10,273 nucleotides of DNA from an uncultured Paracoccaceae bacterium (GTDB lineage: Bacteria > Pseudomonadota > Alphaproteobacteria > Rhodobacterales > Rhodobacteraceae), in assembly GCA_937916485.1 (NCBI GenBank), contig CALFSV010000004.1, forward strand, positions 1-10,273. The letters run 5' to 3'. The notes below the pieces were generated by a model. The model ran no database searches, was not told where the DNA came from, and saw nothing but the letters and a program-made list of their open reading frames with translations. Below are positions 1 to 6,783 of this stretch, one piece after another. The first letter of the stretch is position 1. Each line of letters opens with the position of its first letter. Position numbers and translations under genes: made by a program.

Positions 1-54
1 GAAAATGGGATAAAACTATCCCAGTTGGTGGACCACTTCAGTGGGGGCACTCCA
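1..54. mobile_element. End of an insertion sequence (left junction)
   Basis: These 54 bases are the exact reverse complement of the last 54 bases of the window; identity stops at base 55 (g here, a in the other copy). Reading leftward from base 54 the sequence begins TGGAGTGCCCCCACTG, so the tip lies at the cytochrome gene and the IS body would lie outside the window. The cytochrome reading frame is broken exactly at base 54/55, which marks this as the insertion or deletion boundary. The end carries a perfect 7-bp hairpin (6-12 with 17-23). The TG start would suit the IS3 family, but no transposase is visible, so the family is a guess. Confidence 0.7.
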
Positions 55-1590
55 GTGGTCGAAGCGGACATTGCTCCAGCTGGTTGTGACATGACAGTCA
101 TCGCATGTGTTCGACGACGGGATATGATCGCCCGGCTTGCCGGTCGCGGTGTTGCCATTGTGGCAAGATGCGCAAGAGCCGGTGACCGACGCGTGGTCAA
201 AGCGGACGTTGGTCCAGCTGGTTGTGACATGACAGTCATCGCAAGAGTTGGACGACGCGATGTGGTTCCCGGGCTTGCCGGTCGCCGTGTTGCCATTGTG
301 GCAGGTGACGCAAGACCCGATGACCGCGCTGTGGTCGAAGCGGACATTGCTCCAGCTGGTTGTGACATGACAGTCATCGCAAGAGTTGGACGACGGGATG
401 TGATTGCCCGGTTTGCCGGTGGCGGTGGTGCCATTGTGGCAGGACACGCAGGACCCGGTGACCGAGGAGTGGTCGAAGCGGACGTTCGTCCAACTCGTCG
501 TTACGTGGCAATCATCACAAGAGTTGGACGACTGGATATGGTTGGCCGTTTTGCCTGTCGCGGTCGACCCGTTGTGACAGGACACGCAAGACCCCGTCAC
601 CGCTGCGTGATCCATCCGGACCGTGCTCCAGCTTGTCGTGGTATGACAATCGCTACAAGCAGTGGTCGCCGGAATATGGTTGGCAGACTTCCCGGTGGCC
701 GAGGTTCCGTTGTGGCAGGTGATGCAAGAGGCGATCGTGGCCGAGTGATCCATCCGGACGTTGGTCCAGCTTGTCGTCAGGTGGCAGCTTTCGCAGGTGT
801 TGGTGGTTGAGATATGCTGTGCCGATTTGCCTGTCGCTGTCGCGCCATTGTGGCAGTCCACACAGCTCCCAAGGGCCTGCGAGTGATCAAAACGCACGTC
901 AGCCCAGCTTGTGACGACGTGGCAGGACAGGCAGTCGTTGGTGGTCGAGGGGTGCGAGGCCGACGGGCCAGTCGCCGCACGACCGTTATGGCAGTCCGCG
1001 CAGGTCCCGATCGCTGCGGCATGGTCAAACCGGACGGTGGTCCAGCTCGTTGTCAGGTGGCAGGCGGAACAGACATTGGTCGTTGCAGGGTGGTTCGCGC
1101 TCTTGCCACGGGCGGTCGAACCGTTGTGGCAGCTGACGCAGTTTCCGGTGACATTGCTGTGGTCAAAGCCGACCGCGTTCCAGTTCGTGGTCGTATGGCA
1201 CTGGCTACATTCATCCGAGGCCGGCGGGTGATCTTCTGTCTTGCCGTCGGCAATGACGCCGTCATGGCACCCGACACAGGTGGCGGGCGTCTCCTCGAAC
1301 ACGCCGCCGACGTGGCAGGTGTCACAGGCAAGCGGCGCGTGCGCCCCATCAAGGGCAAAGCCCGTAGCCGCGTGATCAAACCCGGGCAATTCCTGCGCCG
1401 GACCCGGCGCCTGGACCAGGGTCGGGGACCCAAAGTCAGGAATGTTCAGGCTGTCGGTTGTTGTGGTCTGGGCAAAAGCGGGCGGGGAAAGCAAAATGAA
1501 GGTAAGGACCAGAAGTCCAAGAGTGGACGCAATAAATGCCACACTCCGACCAGCCAACACACACTTCAAAAAGGGCAAAATCTGCCGCAT
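16..1590 (-). CDS. Periplasmic or exported multihaem cytochrome c (cytochrome c3/c7-like), 3'-truncated by an IS
   Basis: This is a secreted electron-transfer protein. From ATG at 1590 it has a signal peptide (hydrophobic core about residues 17-35, predicted cleavage after the AFA ending at residue 40). A short linker follows, then 19 CxxCH haem-attachment motifs in 512 native residues. The first three motifs lie in a divergent N-terminal module (CDTCH, CVGCH, CSQCH). The other 16 lie in eight tandem 46-residue units, each with two CxxCH motifs plus a conserved FDH/MDH and a second non-motif His. That suits bis-histidine c3/c7-type haems (inference). Native codons end at 55 with His; the next 12 codons and the TAG at 16-18 come from the IS end, so the true C-terminus is lost. 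The frame is open upstream to a TTG at 1704, but only the 1590 start gives a normal signal peptide; its ribosome site is weak (GGGA four bases upstream). The redox partner is unknown. Confidence 0.88.
   Translation of the reverse strand: MRQILPFLKCVLAGRSVAFIASTLGLLVLTFILLSPPAFAQTTTTDSLNIPDFGSPTLVQAPGPAQELPGFDHAATGFALDGAHAPLACDTCHVGGVFEETPATCVGCHDGVIADGKTEDHPPASDECSQCHTTTNWNAVGFDHSNVTGNCVSCHNGSTARGKSANHPATTNVCSACHLTTSWTTVRFDHAAAIGTCADCHNGRAATGPSASHPSTTNDCLSCHVVTSWADVRFDHSQALGSCVDCHNGATATGKSAQHISTTNTCESCHLTTSWTNVRMDHSATIASCITCHNGTSATGKSANHIPATTACSDCHTTTSWSTVRMDHAAVTGSCVSCHNGSTATGKTANHIQSSNSCDDCHVTTSWTNVRFDHSSVTGSCVSCHNGTTATGKPGNHIPSSNSCDDCHVTTSWSNVRFDHSAVIGSCVTCHNGNTATGKPGNHIASSNSCDDCHVTTSWTNVRFDHASVTGSCASCHNGNTATGKPGDHIPSSNTCDDCHVTTSWSNVRFDHWSAPTEVVHQLG
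64..1167 (-). repeat. Eight tandem 138-bp repeats inside the cytochrome gene
   Basis: Eight head-to-tail units of exactly 138 bp (46 codons) run without gaps. The sequence ggttgtgac, for example, recurs at 82, 220 and 358. Each unit encodes FDH...CxxCHNG...ATGK..NH...CxxCH.TTSW..VR. All units keep four His and four Cys; Met replaces the Phe of FDH in units 4 and 5. The three units nearest the IS junction (64-477) are the most alike, and those nearest the N-terminus are the most divergent. Confidence 0.95.
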
Positions 1591-1774
1591 ACCATCCCGT
1601 CGTCGAGCCCGTCTTATTTTGATATGGCGTCGCCGGGCCCACATAGCCGCGCCATACGTCAAGAACGTTGGCAGGCAATTGGTCGATAGCAAAAAGTGTT
1701 CCAATTAAACAAAATTTCGGCACGACCGGCCACCCGCGAACGAAATTGCAATTCGTCCCCTACGCTCTTTTGTA

Positions 1775-1792
1775 CCTCACAGGTGCGTGAGG
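1775..1792. promoter_or_regulatory. Inverted repeat, possible operator
   Basis: CCTCAC-aggtgc-GTGAGG is a perfect 6-bp dyad with a 6-base centre. It has no T-run on either strand, so it does not look like a terminator. Its position about 185 bases upstream of the cytochrome start, in the AT-rich divergent region, would suit a regulator site. I do not recognise the motif. Confidence 0.25.
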
Positions 1793-1851
1793 CGAAATAA
1801 ACAAAAGTTTAACATGGGTAAATTTGATATTTCGTATTGTGCAGTTTGGCC

Positions 1852-1866
1852 AAAATGTCGCATTTT
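1852..1866. promoter_or_regulatory. Short palindrome, possible operator
   Basis: AAAATG-tcg-CATTTT is a perfect 6-3-6 palindrome in the AT-rich part of the divergent intergenic region. It does not match the FNR-type TTGAT-N4-ATCAA pattern. Chance occurrence in AT-rich DNA is possible. Confidence 0.2.
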
Positions 1867-2126
1867 CTAGTGTCTCAATTGGAAAAAAAGCACATATCTC
1901 TCCTCCTCGGCGGTTTTCCGCAATCGGCAAGACACCGCTTGTCATAACTCCGCTTTCACCCAAAATCCCTAAGATCGATCTCCCCGGGATCGGCAAACGC
2001 TGGCTGATCGCCTCCCCAATCAACCGCCAACGACTCAGTCCGCTCGGGGCTTGTCTGCCGGCCTCTGACCGCTACCGTTGCGAAACGCGGTGATCGGCCA
2101 GACGGGCCCATTGGCGTCGAAGAAAA

Positions 2127-2132
2127 AAGGGG
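2127..2132 (+). promoter_or_regulatory. Ribosome binding site that sets the AAA+ start
   Basis: AAGGGG lies 8 bases before the ATG at 2141. The reading frame is open further upstream to an ATG at 2078, but the 21 extra residues look non-native and that ATG lacks a comparable site, so translation most likely starts at 2141. Confidence 0.6.
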
Positions 2133-2140
2133 CGGATGCC

Positions 2141-3259
2141 ATGACGATCAACACAACGGCAATCTCGGCCGGTCAGGCTTTGGCTGCGTTGCGGGTGGGA
2201 TATGCCGCCCAGTCCGCCGGTGATCTGACCGCATCATGGATGCTGCATGGCCGCCCCGGAATTGGAAAAACCGATATTGTCCAGCAACTTGCGAGGGAAA
2301 CTGGAAGCCGCCTTTTCGATCTGCGCCTCACGACAATCGAACCGCAAGACCTGCGCGGCCTGCCGTTTTACGATCATGCGACAAAGCGCACGGTCTGGTA
2401 CCGGCCTGAGGATCTGCCGGACGATCCGAAAAACCCAGCGATCCTGTTTCTGGACGAACTGACGGCCGCAGCCCCATCGCTGCAACCCACCGTCTATGGA
2501 CTTTTGCAGGAGCGTCGGGTCGGGCGGCACCAACTGCCCGCGACAACATTCATCGTGGCGGCAGGCAATGCCGTCGAAGATGGCGCTGTCGCCTACGAGA
2601 TGGGCACCGCGCTCTCGGACCGGTTGATCCACCTGTCCCTGCGGGCCGAGGCGACGGACTGGATTGCAAATTTCGCGGTGCCCCAGGGGCTTGCGCCCTC
2701 TGTCATTGCCTTTATTCGCACCCGGCCTGATCTGTTGGACACCACAGAAGAGGCGCTGCGACGCGGTCATATGATTGCCTGCACCCCCCGATCCTGGGCG
2801 CGGGTTTCGGCCATTCTGGCGTCTGTTCCTGACAAGGTTCTGCGCGATACGCTGATTGCCGGGACCCTGGGCGAGGCCGCTGCAGCGGAGTTCATCCTTG
2901 TCGCCGAAGAGATCGCGGCAACGGTGCAGGCCACCCAGATGATCGAGGCCAAACCAAAGGACCGGACTGCACTATATCCGGCTAGCCTGCATGGCCTGAC
3001 AGCCCTCGTCTATGCGCTCGTGGCGCTGGCGGACCGGTCCAACATTGCAGCCGTGATTGACGTGATGGCGAATTTGCGAAAGCTGGCAATCAGCAGAAAT
3101 GAAAAGGTTTTCGCAAGGCTGCCCTTGGCCGAATTGACAACCTACGGCTTCGAATTGCTGATCGACAAGGCGCTTGCCGCCGGGTTGCAAGAGGCGTTCC
3201 GCGACTCGGCCGCCTATGCGGATTATACAGCCGAACGTCGGGCCGCTGGTCTCGAATGA
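2141..3259 (+). CDS. MoxR/CbbQ-like AAA+ ATPase
   Basis: This is a 372-residue cytoplasmic AAA+ ATPase. Visible motifs are Walker A GRPGIGKT (37-44), Walker B ILFLDE (101-106), sensor 1 in AAGN (Asn143), an arginine-finger candidate in SDRL (Arg161), and sensor 2 in TPRSW (Arg217). Helical sequence follows to the C-terminus. This order and spacing match the MoxR/CbbQ group, whose members form rings that remodel or activate partner enzymes, often aiding metal or cofactor insertion, together with a von Willebrand-type adaptor. The next gene encodes such a partner and overlaps by 4 bp (ATGA, 3256-3259), which indicates translational coupling. The client protein cannot be told from the window; a link to the cytochrome across the divergent region is possible but unproven. 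Confidence 0.88.
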   Translation: MTINTTAISAGQALAALRVGYAAQSAGDLTASWMLHGRPGIGKTDIVQQLARETGSRLFDLRLTTIEPQDLRGLPFYDHATKRTVWYRPEDLPDDPKNPAILFLDELTAAAPSLQPTVYGLLQERRVGRHQLPATTFIVAAGNAVEDGAVAYEMGTALSDRLIHLSLRAEATDWIANFAVPQGLAPSVIAFIRTRPDLLDTTEEALRRGHMIACTPRSWARVSAILASVPDKVLRDTLIAGTLGEAAAAEFILVAEEIAATVQATQMIEAKPKDRTALYPASLHGLTALVYALVALADRSNIAAVIDVMANLRKLAISRNEKVFARLPLAELTTYGFELLIDKALAAGLQEAFRDSAAYADYTAERRAAGLE

Positions 3260-4500
3260 CCGAGGTCATCCGCCACAGTCAACGCGCCGGACCAGCCCTG
3301 CGTGCTTTGGCCGAGGCGGACCCGGCGCTTGCCGCCCTGTCGCTGTGGTGCGACCATCGCGATGGAGAGGATACCCGCACCGGAGGTGGCACGATCACCT
3401 ATGGCCCGGACTTCGAGGCGCTGCCCCTGCACGAACAAATTGGCCTTGCCGCCCACCACATCCTGCATGTCGCCTTGCGTCATCCCCAGCGCCTGTTGGA
3501 CCTGCAAACCCGGCTTGGCCCCGGCTTTGAGGCAGACCTTTACAACCTGGCTGCCGACGCGCTCGTAAACGAGGCCTTGCAACTGGCCGATCATGCCTTG
3601 CCCCGCCCGGCGGTGCTGTTGACAGACCTTTTGGCCGAGGGCCTTGGGATCAAGATGACGTCCGAGGCGGCATTGGCCGAATGGGACGTCGACAGGCTTT
3701 ACCACGCCCTCGCGACCCGGTCCTCGGGGGTAGGGGGGCCGGATGGCAAAGCCTGGACCTACGCCCGCACCCGCAGCTTCGATCCCGATCTTGATCCGTC
3801 CCCCGGTGGATCCGACGCCGAAGGCGAGGTCGAGCAGGCGGCCCGCTGGCGCCAGCACTTGACGCGGGCCTTGGATGCCGGGCGGCAGGCAGGGCGAGGG
3901 ATCGGGCGCCTTGGTCATCGGATTGCCGATATTCCCGAACCCAGAACTCCGTGGGAGGTGATCCTGCGCCGCCTCTTGACCCAGGCCGTCATGGTCCGCG
4001 CCCAACCCAGCGCCCGACGCCCCTCCCGCCGGTGGATCGCGGGGGCCGCGCAGGCTGTTCTGGACGATGGGCCGACTCCGGGGTTCGAACCAGGGCTTAG
4101 GCCCTTGTCCGAAGTGCCGCGTATTGCGCTGGCTATCGACGCTTCTGGCAGCATCGACGATGCCCGCTTTGATTTGTTCTGGGGGGAGGTGGCGGGCATT
4201 GCCCGGCGGTTGAGGGCTGAAATTCACCTGATGGTTTTTGATGATGACATCCGGCACCGGGCAAGGGTTGATCCAACGCAGTCTGTTCTTTCCATGCCCG
4301 AACTGCCACGCGGCGGCGGTACTGCGTTTGTCCCTGTCATCCGCGAGGCGCAAAGGCTCAAGGCCTCGGCATTGGTGGTCCTGACGGATCTGGAAGGCGA
4401 CCCGGGGCCACCGCCCAGAGGGCTTACGGTTGTCTGGGCCTTGCCAGAACCGGTAAAGACCGCACCGCCGTTTGGGCGGGTCGTCGACCTGTCCCGTTGA
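3256..4500 (+). CDS. VWA-like protein with DUF2201-type metallopeptidase-like N-terminus
   Basis: This 414-residue protein resembles the DUF2201 / VWA-like (COG3864) family that pairs with MoxR-type ATPases. The N-terminal half carries the family's metal-site region: H67-H68-I-L-H71 with H76, then N97, D101 and N105 in the NLAADALVNEAL segment. The usual HExxH glutamate is His68 here (codons cac cac atc ctg cat), so peptidase activity is doubtful. Residues about 180-285 form a low-complexity, Arg-rich linker region. The C-terminal VWA-like domain has a complete MIDAS: D295-A-S297-G-S299, T356 in GGGTAF, and D378 in LTDLEGD. The start overlaps the ATPase stop. The likely role is an adaptor that binds a client and the AAA+ ring; the target is unknown. 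The stop codon lies one base from the stop of the convergent gene. Confidence 0.85.
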   Translation: MTEVIRHSQRAGPALRALAEADPALAALSLWCDHRDGEDTRTGGGTITYGPDFEALPLHEQIGLAAHHILHVALRHPQRLLDLQTRLGPGFEADLYNLAADALVNEALQLADHALPRPAVLLTDLLAEGLGIKMTSEAALAEWDVDRLYHALATRSSGVGGPDGKAWTYARTRSFDPDLDPSPGGSDAEGEVEQAARWRQHLTRALDAGRQAGRGIGRLGHRIADIPEPRTPWEVILRRLLTQAVMVRAQPSARRPSRRWIAGAAQAVLDDGPTPGFEPGLRPLSEVPRIALAIDASGSIDDARFDLFWGEVAGIARRLRAEIHLMVFDDDIRHRARVDPTQSVLSMPELPRGGGTAFVPVIREAQRLKASALVVLTDLEGDPGPPPRGLTVVWALPEPVKTAPPFGRVVDLSR

Positions 4501-4501
4501 C

Positions 4502-5173
4502 CTAGGCCAATGCGGCTGCCAGTCGGGCATGGGCCGAGATGGTGCGGGCCTCAAAGGGAATGTCGCGCAAAAAGATGTTCTGGCTTTGGTTGATCCGCAA
4601 AAGCAGACGCTCATCCAACGGCGATTGAAACAGGTGGGTGCGGATGTCCTCTTGTTCCTGAGTTGTCAGGTCAACGACCTTTGGGCCATCGTCCGACTGG
4701 ACCGAGACATAGGTGAGTGGCGCGAAAAGCCCCAGTTCGGATTGTTCGACCACCAGGTGCAATTGCCCGGCCCGCATCCCGCGACCCGCCGCGATGCGGG
4801 TCAGGACGGTGCGGGCCTGCACCTTCAACAAATCAAGGCCGCGCTCGGCCTCGGCCGGGTCGATGAGGCCCGCCCGTTTTGAGGCAGGCACGCGCAGCAA
4901 CCGCATTTCGACCCACCAGATGATCAGTAGCATCAGGATCGGGGCCTGCGACAACGGAAGGGCGGTGTTGGTCCAGATCAGGGCAATGACGATAAGTGGC
5001 AACAGGGTGAGGCTGTAGCGCAGAGCCTGAAACTCGGCCACGATCCGCAGGTAGCGGGTGGCACCGATCCGACCCTTGGGCCAGACCGTAACACGCCCGA
5101 AGAATTTGCGCGGCAGCTGGCGGACCTCGAGGATCTTGGGGTTTTTCACTGTAGCTTTGGTCAGGATCAGCAT
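4502..5173 (-). CDS. Small membrane protein of unknown function
   Basis: I do not recognise this 223-residue protein. From the ATG at 5173 it begins with a basic, soluble-looking stretch of about 50 residues. Two hydrophobic segments follow (about 53-70 and 77-94, the latter containing LLIIWWVEM), separated by a very short loop, as in a helical hairpin. A cytoplasmic-looking domain of about 130 residues, rich in charged residues and predicted mainly helical, completes it. Both termini are probably on the same side of the inner membrane. The frame extends upstream to a TTG at 5248, but 5173 is the first ATG and a candidate promoter covers the extension. The gene is convergent with the VWA-like gene and not part of the secretion operon, whose terminator lies upstream of it. 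Confidence 0.7.
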   Translation of the reverse strand: MLILTKATVKNPKILEVRQLPRKFFGRVTVWPKGRIGATRYLRIVAEFQALRYSLTLLPLIVIALIWTNTALPLSQAPILMLLIIWWVEMRLLRVPASKRAGLIDPAEAERGLDLLKVQARTVLTRIAAGRGMRAGQLHLVVEQSELGLFAPLTYVSVQSDDGPKVVDLTTQEQEDIRTHLFQSPLDERLLLRINQSQNIFLRDIPFEARTISAHARLAAALA

Positions 5174-5246
5174 GTGTCCGCCGTGAGATTTCGAACCTGC
5201 GCGCAATCCGATCCCGTGTGCAAGGCCGGCGGAACGCCTCTGGCGC

Positions 5247-5274
5247 AATATGGTGCGGATTTGCGGTCAGGCAA
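5247..5274 (-). promoter_or_regulatory. Candidate sigma-70-like promoter for the membrane protein gene
   Basis: On the minus strand TTGCCT (5274-5269) and CATATT (5252-5247) are separated by 16 bases. Each hexamer matches the consensus at four of six positions. It lies 74 bases upstream of the ATG at 5173 and downstream of the secretion-operon terminator. Alphaproteobacterial promoters vary, so this is only a candidate. Confidence 0.25.
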
Positions 5275-5354
5275 ACCGGCCTGTGCCACGAGGTCTTTGC
5301 GATTTCGCCGGGTCTTGTCTTGTTGGCGCTGGGCGGGAACGGGCCTCGCAAACG

Positions 5355-5383
5355 AAAAACCGGCCCCGCTGAACAGGGCCGGT
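5355..5383 (-). terminator. Rho-independent terminator of the type I secretion operon
   Basis: ACCGGCCC (5359-5366) and GGGCCGGT (5376-5383) form a perfect, GC-rich 8-bp stem with a 9-base loop. In the minus-strand transcript the stem is followed by a run of five U (5359-5355). It lies about 40 bases after the stop of the HlyD-like gene, so it should end the operon. The plus-strand side has only CTTT after the stem, so leftward transcription is the better fit. Confidence 0.8.
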
Positions 5384-5423
5384 CTTTACGTTGTTTGGCT
5401 GTGACCGTGATTGGCCGAAGCAA

Positions 5424-6761
5424 TCACCGCTCGCGGAACGAGTGGGTGAAGCGGTCAAAAATAGGCTTGAAGATATAGGACAGCACTGTCCGATCGTCGG
5501 TGGCGATGAAAACCTCGACCGGCATGCCGGGCATGAGATGGCTGTCGCCAAGCTTGTCCACTTCGCCTTCGGAAATCTCGACGGTGCCTTGATAGTAAGG
5601 TTGGCCGGTCACGTTATCGATGGCCGTGGCGGGCGAGATGTGGATGATCCGACCGGTCAGTTCCGGCGTCACACGCTGGTTAAAGGCAGGAAAGCGCAGG
5701 CGGGCGGTCTGGTCGAGGTTGACCTGCTCGATCGAGGTGGGCGGAATGCGGACTTCGACCCGCAGTTCGGATCCGCTCGGGACCAGTGTCAAAAGGACTT
5801 CGGCAGGGCTTACGACGCCACCGATGGTGTGGATGTTCAATTCGTTCACCGTGCCGGCAATCGGGGCGCGCACATCGGTCCGGGTCAGGCGGTCACCGAT
5901 TGCAATCGCCCGTTCGCCAAGTTCCGACAGCCGGGTCTCCACAATGCTCAACTCCCGTTGCGCTTCTGTCCGGGCGGTGTCGTCGATGGCCAGAACCTGA
6001 AGGCGGATCTCGTTGATCCTTGTGCCGGCACGGGCGATGGCCGAGTCGATCTCGCTCAGTTCGCCAGCAAGGCGGACCTTTTCGCGTTCCACGTTATAGA
6101 GCCGCGAGACTTCGAGAAGGTCGCGCTGCGTCAGGTCAAAGGTGCGCTGATATTCGGTTTCCACAAGGGCGATTTCAGCGGCCTTGGCGGTCCGCTGGCC
6201 TTGCAGGCCCAGAATCTCGTCCTCGATCTGCAAGACGCCCAGTTCCAGTTGCTGGCGCTGGCTGTCGCGGCTTTGACGCTGGCCGTCAAACAGGCGCGTT
6301 TCGCCAGTGATCAGGTTTGTAGCATCGGGGTGGGCGGCGACCCAGTCAGGTGTCAGGTCGAGGGTGGCCAAACCGTCCCGTTCGGCCACGAGACGCGCGC
6401 GGCGCACTTCGCTGTCGATCAACTGCGATTGCACGATGGCAAGTTCGGACGTGGTCTGTTGGTCGTCCAGGCGTAGCAAAAGTTGACCGGCCTCGACCGT
6501 GTCGCCCTCTCTGACCGCGATATCCGAGACGATCCCGCCGTCGCGGTGCTGGACGGTCTGCACCGTTGCCTCAACCACAACGACCCCTTGCGAAATGACC
6601 GCACCGGCAAGTTTGGCCCGGTAGGCCCATCCGCCAAGTCCGCCTACCAGCGCCGTGGCCAGGGCGAGGCCCATCAGCATACGGGGCCAAAGCCGAAGGG
6701 AAGTATCCTTTTTCTCCAGAAATGCGGAGGCGTCGGGCTGTTGCGTCATAGTCATTGTCAT
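5424..6761 (-). CDS. HlyD/PrsE-family type I secretion membrane fusion protein
   Basis: This 445-residue periplasmic adaptor links the inner-membrane ABC transporter to a TolC-type outer-membrane channel. It has a short cytoplasmic tail, one membrane helix (about 27-47), and a first lipoyl half (about 70-100, with GGIVSDIAVREGDTVEAGQ). A long charged coiled-coil region follows (about 103-300), then the second lipoyl half with RAPIAGTV. The C-terminus holds the family signature MPGMPVEVFIATDDRTVLSYI followed by KPI and a final FRER. Length and layout are normal, so the gene looks intact. It follows the RTX substrate gene after 22 bases. I chose the ATG at 6761 because GAGGA lies 7 bases upstream; an in-frame TTG at 6797 would overlap the upstream gene. 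Confidence 0.93.
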   Translation of the reverse strand: MTMTMTQQPDASAFLEKKDTSLRLWPRMLMGLALATALVGGLGGWAYRAKLAGAVISQGVVVVEATVQTVQHRDGGIVSDIAVREGDTVEAGQLLLRLDDQQTTSELAIVQSQLIDSEVRRARLVAERDGLATLDLTPDWVAAHPDATNLITGETRLFDGQRQSRDSQRQQLELGVLQIEDEILGLQGQRTAKAAEIALVETEYQRTFDLTQRDLLEVSRLYNVEREKVRLAGELSEIDSAIARAGTRINEIRLQVLAIDDTARTEAQRELSIVETRLSELGERAIAIGDRLTRTDVRAPIAGTVNELNIHTIGGVVSPAEVLLTLVPSGSELRVEVRIPPTSIEQVNLDQTARLRFPAFNQRVTPELTGRIIHISPATAIDNVTGQPYYQGTVEISEGEVDKLGDSHLMPGMPVEVFIATDDRTVLSYIFKPIFDRFTHSFRER

Positions 6762-6768
6762 CTCTTGG

Positions 6769-6773
6769 TCCTC
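6769..6773 (-). promoter_or_regulatory. Ribosome binding site of the HlyD-like gene
   Basis: GAGGA on the minus strand sits 7 bases upstream of the ATG at 6761. It decides between this ATG and the in-frame TTG at 6797, which has no such site. The protein begins MTMTMT, so nearby in-frame ATGs at 6755 and 6749 could also be used. Confidence 0.6.
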
Positions 6774-6783
6774 GTCGAACTCT

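Larger units (their letters stand above)
1591..2140. other. Intergenic region between divergent genes
   Basis: This 550-base stretch separates the leftward cytochrome gene from the rightward AAA+ gene and must hold both promoters. Bases about 1700-1890 are clearly more AT-rich than the rest of the window, as expected for a promoter region. I could not pick a convincing -35/-10 pair on either strand. Two small perfect palindromes are listed separately. Short ORFs here (1824-2093 on plus, 1760-2023 on minus) show no protein-like features and no good ribosome site, so I do not call them. Confidence 0.6.

Noticed and set aside
64..1167. Tandem repeats considered as a CRISPR or non-coding satellite
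   Set aside because: Units are contiguous 138-bp coding repeats in one open frame with no spacers.
25..1689. Long plus-strand ORFs (25-810 and 814-1689) opposite the cytochrome gene
   Set aside because: They are antisense shadows of the 138-bp repeats. The minus frame has a signal peptide and 19 CxxCH motifs, while these have none of the marks of a real protein.
1760..2093. Short ORFs in the divergent intergenic region
   Set aside because: No recognisable domain, no ribosome site, and they overlap one another on opposite strands in AT-rich DNA expected to hold promoters.
3223..4614. 463-codon minus-strand ORF opposite the VWA-like gene
   Set aside because: Antisense shadow rich in Arg, Pro and Gly, lying across a gene with an intact MIDAS and crossing the stop of its convergent neighbour.
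5183..5200. GGTTCGAAATC on the minus strand, similar to a tRNA T-loop
   Set aside because: The flanking bases do not form a T-stem and no anticodon arm or acceptor stem can be drawn around it.
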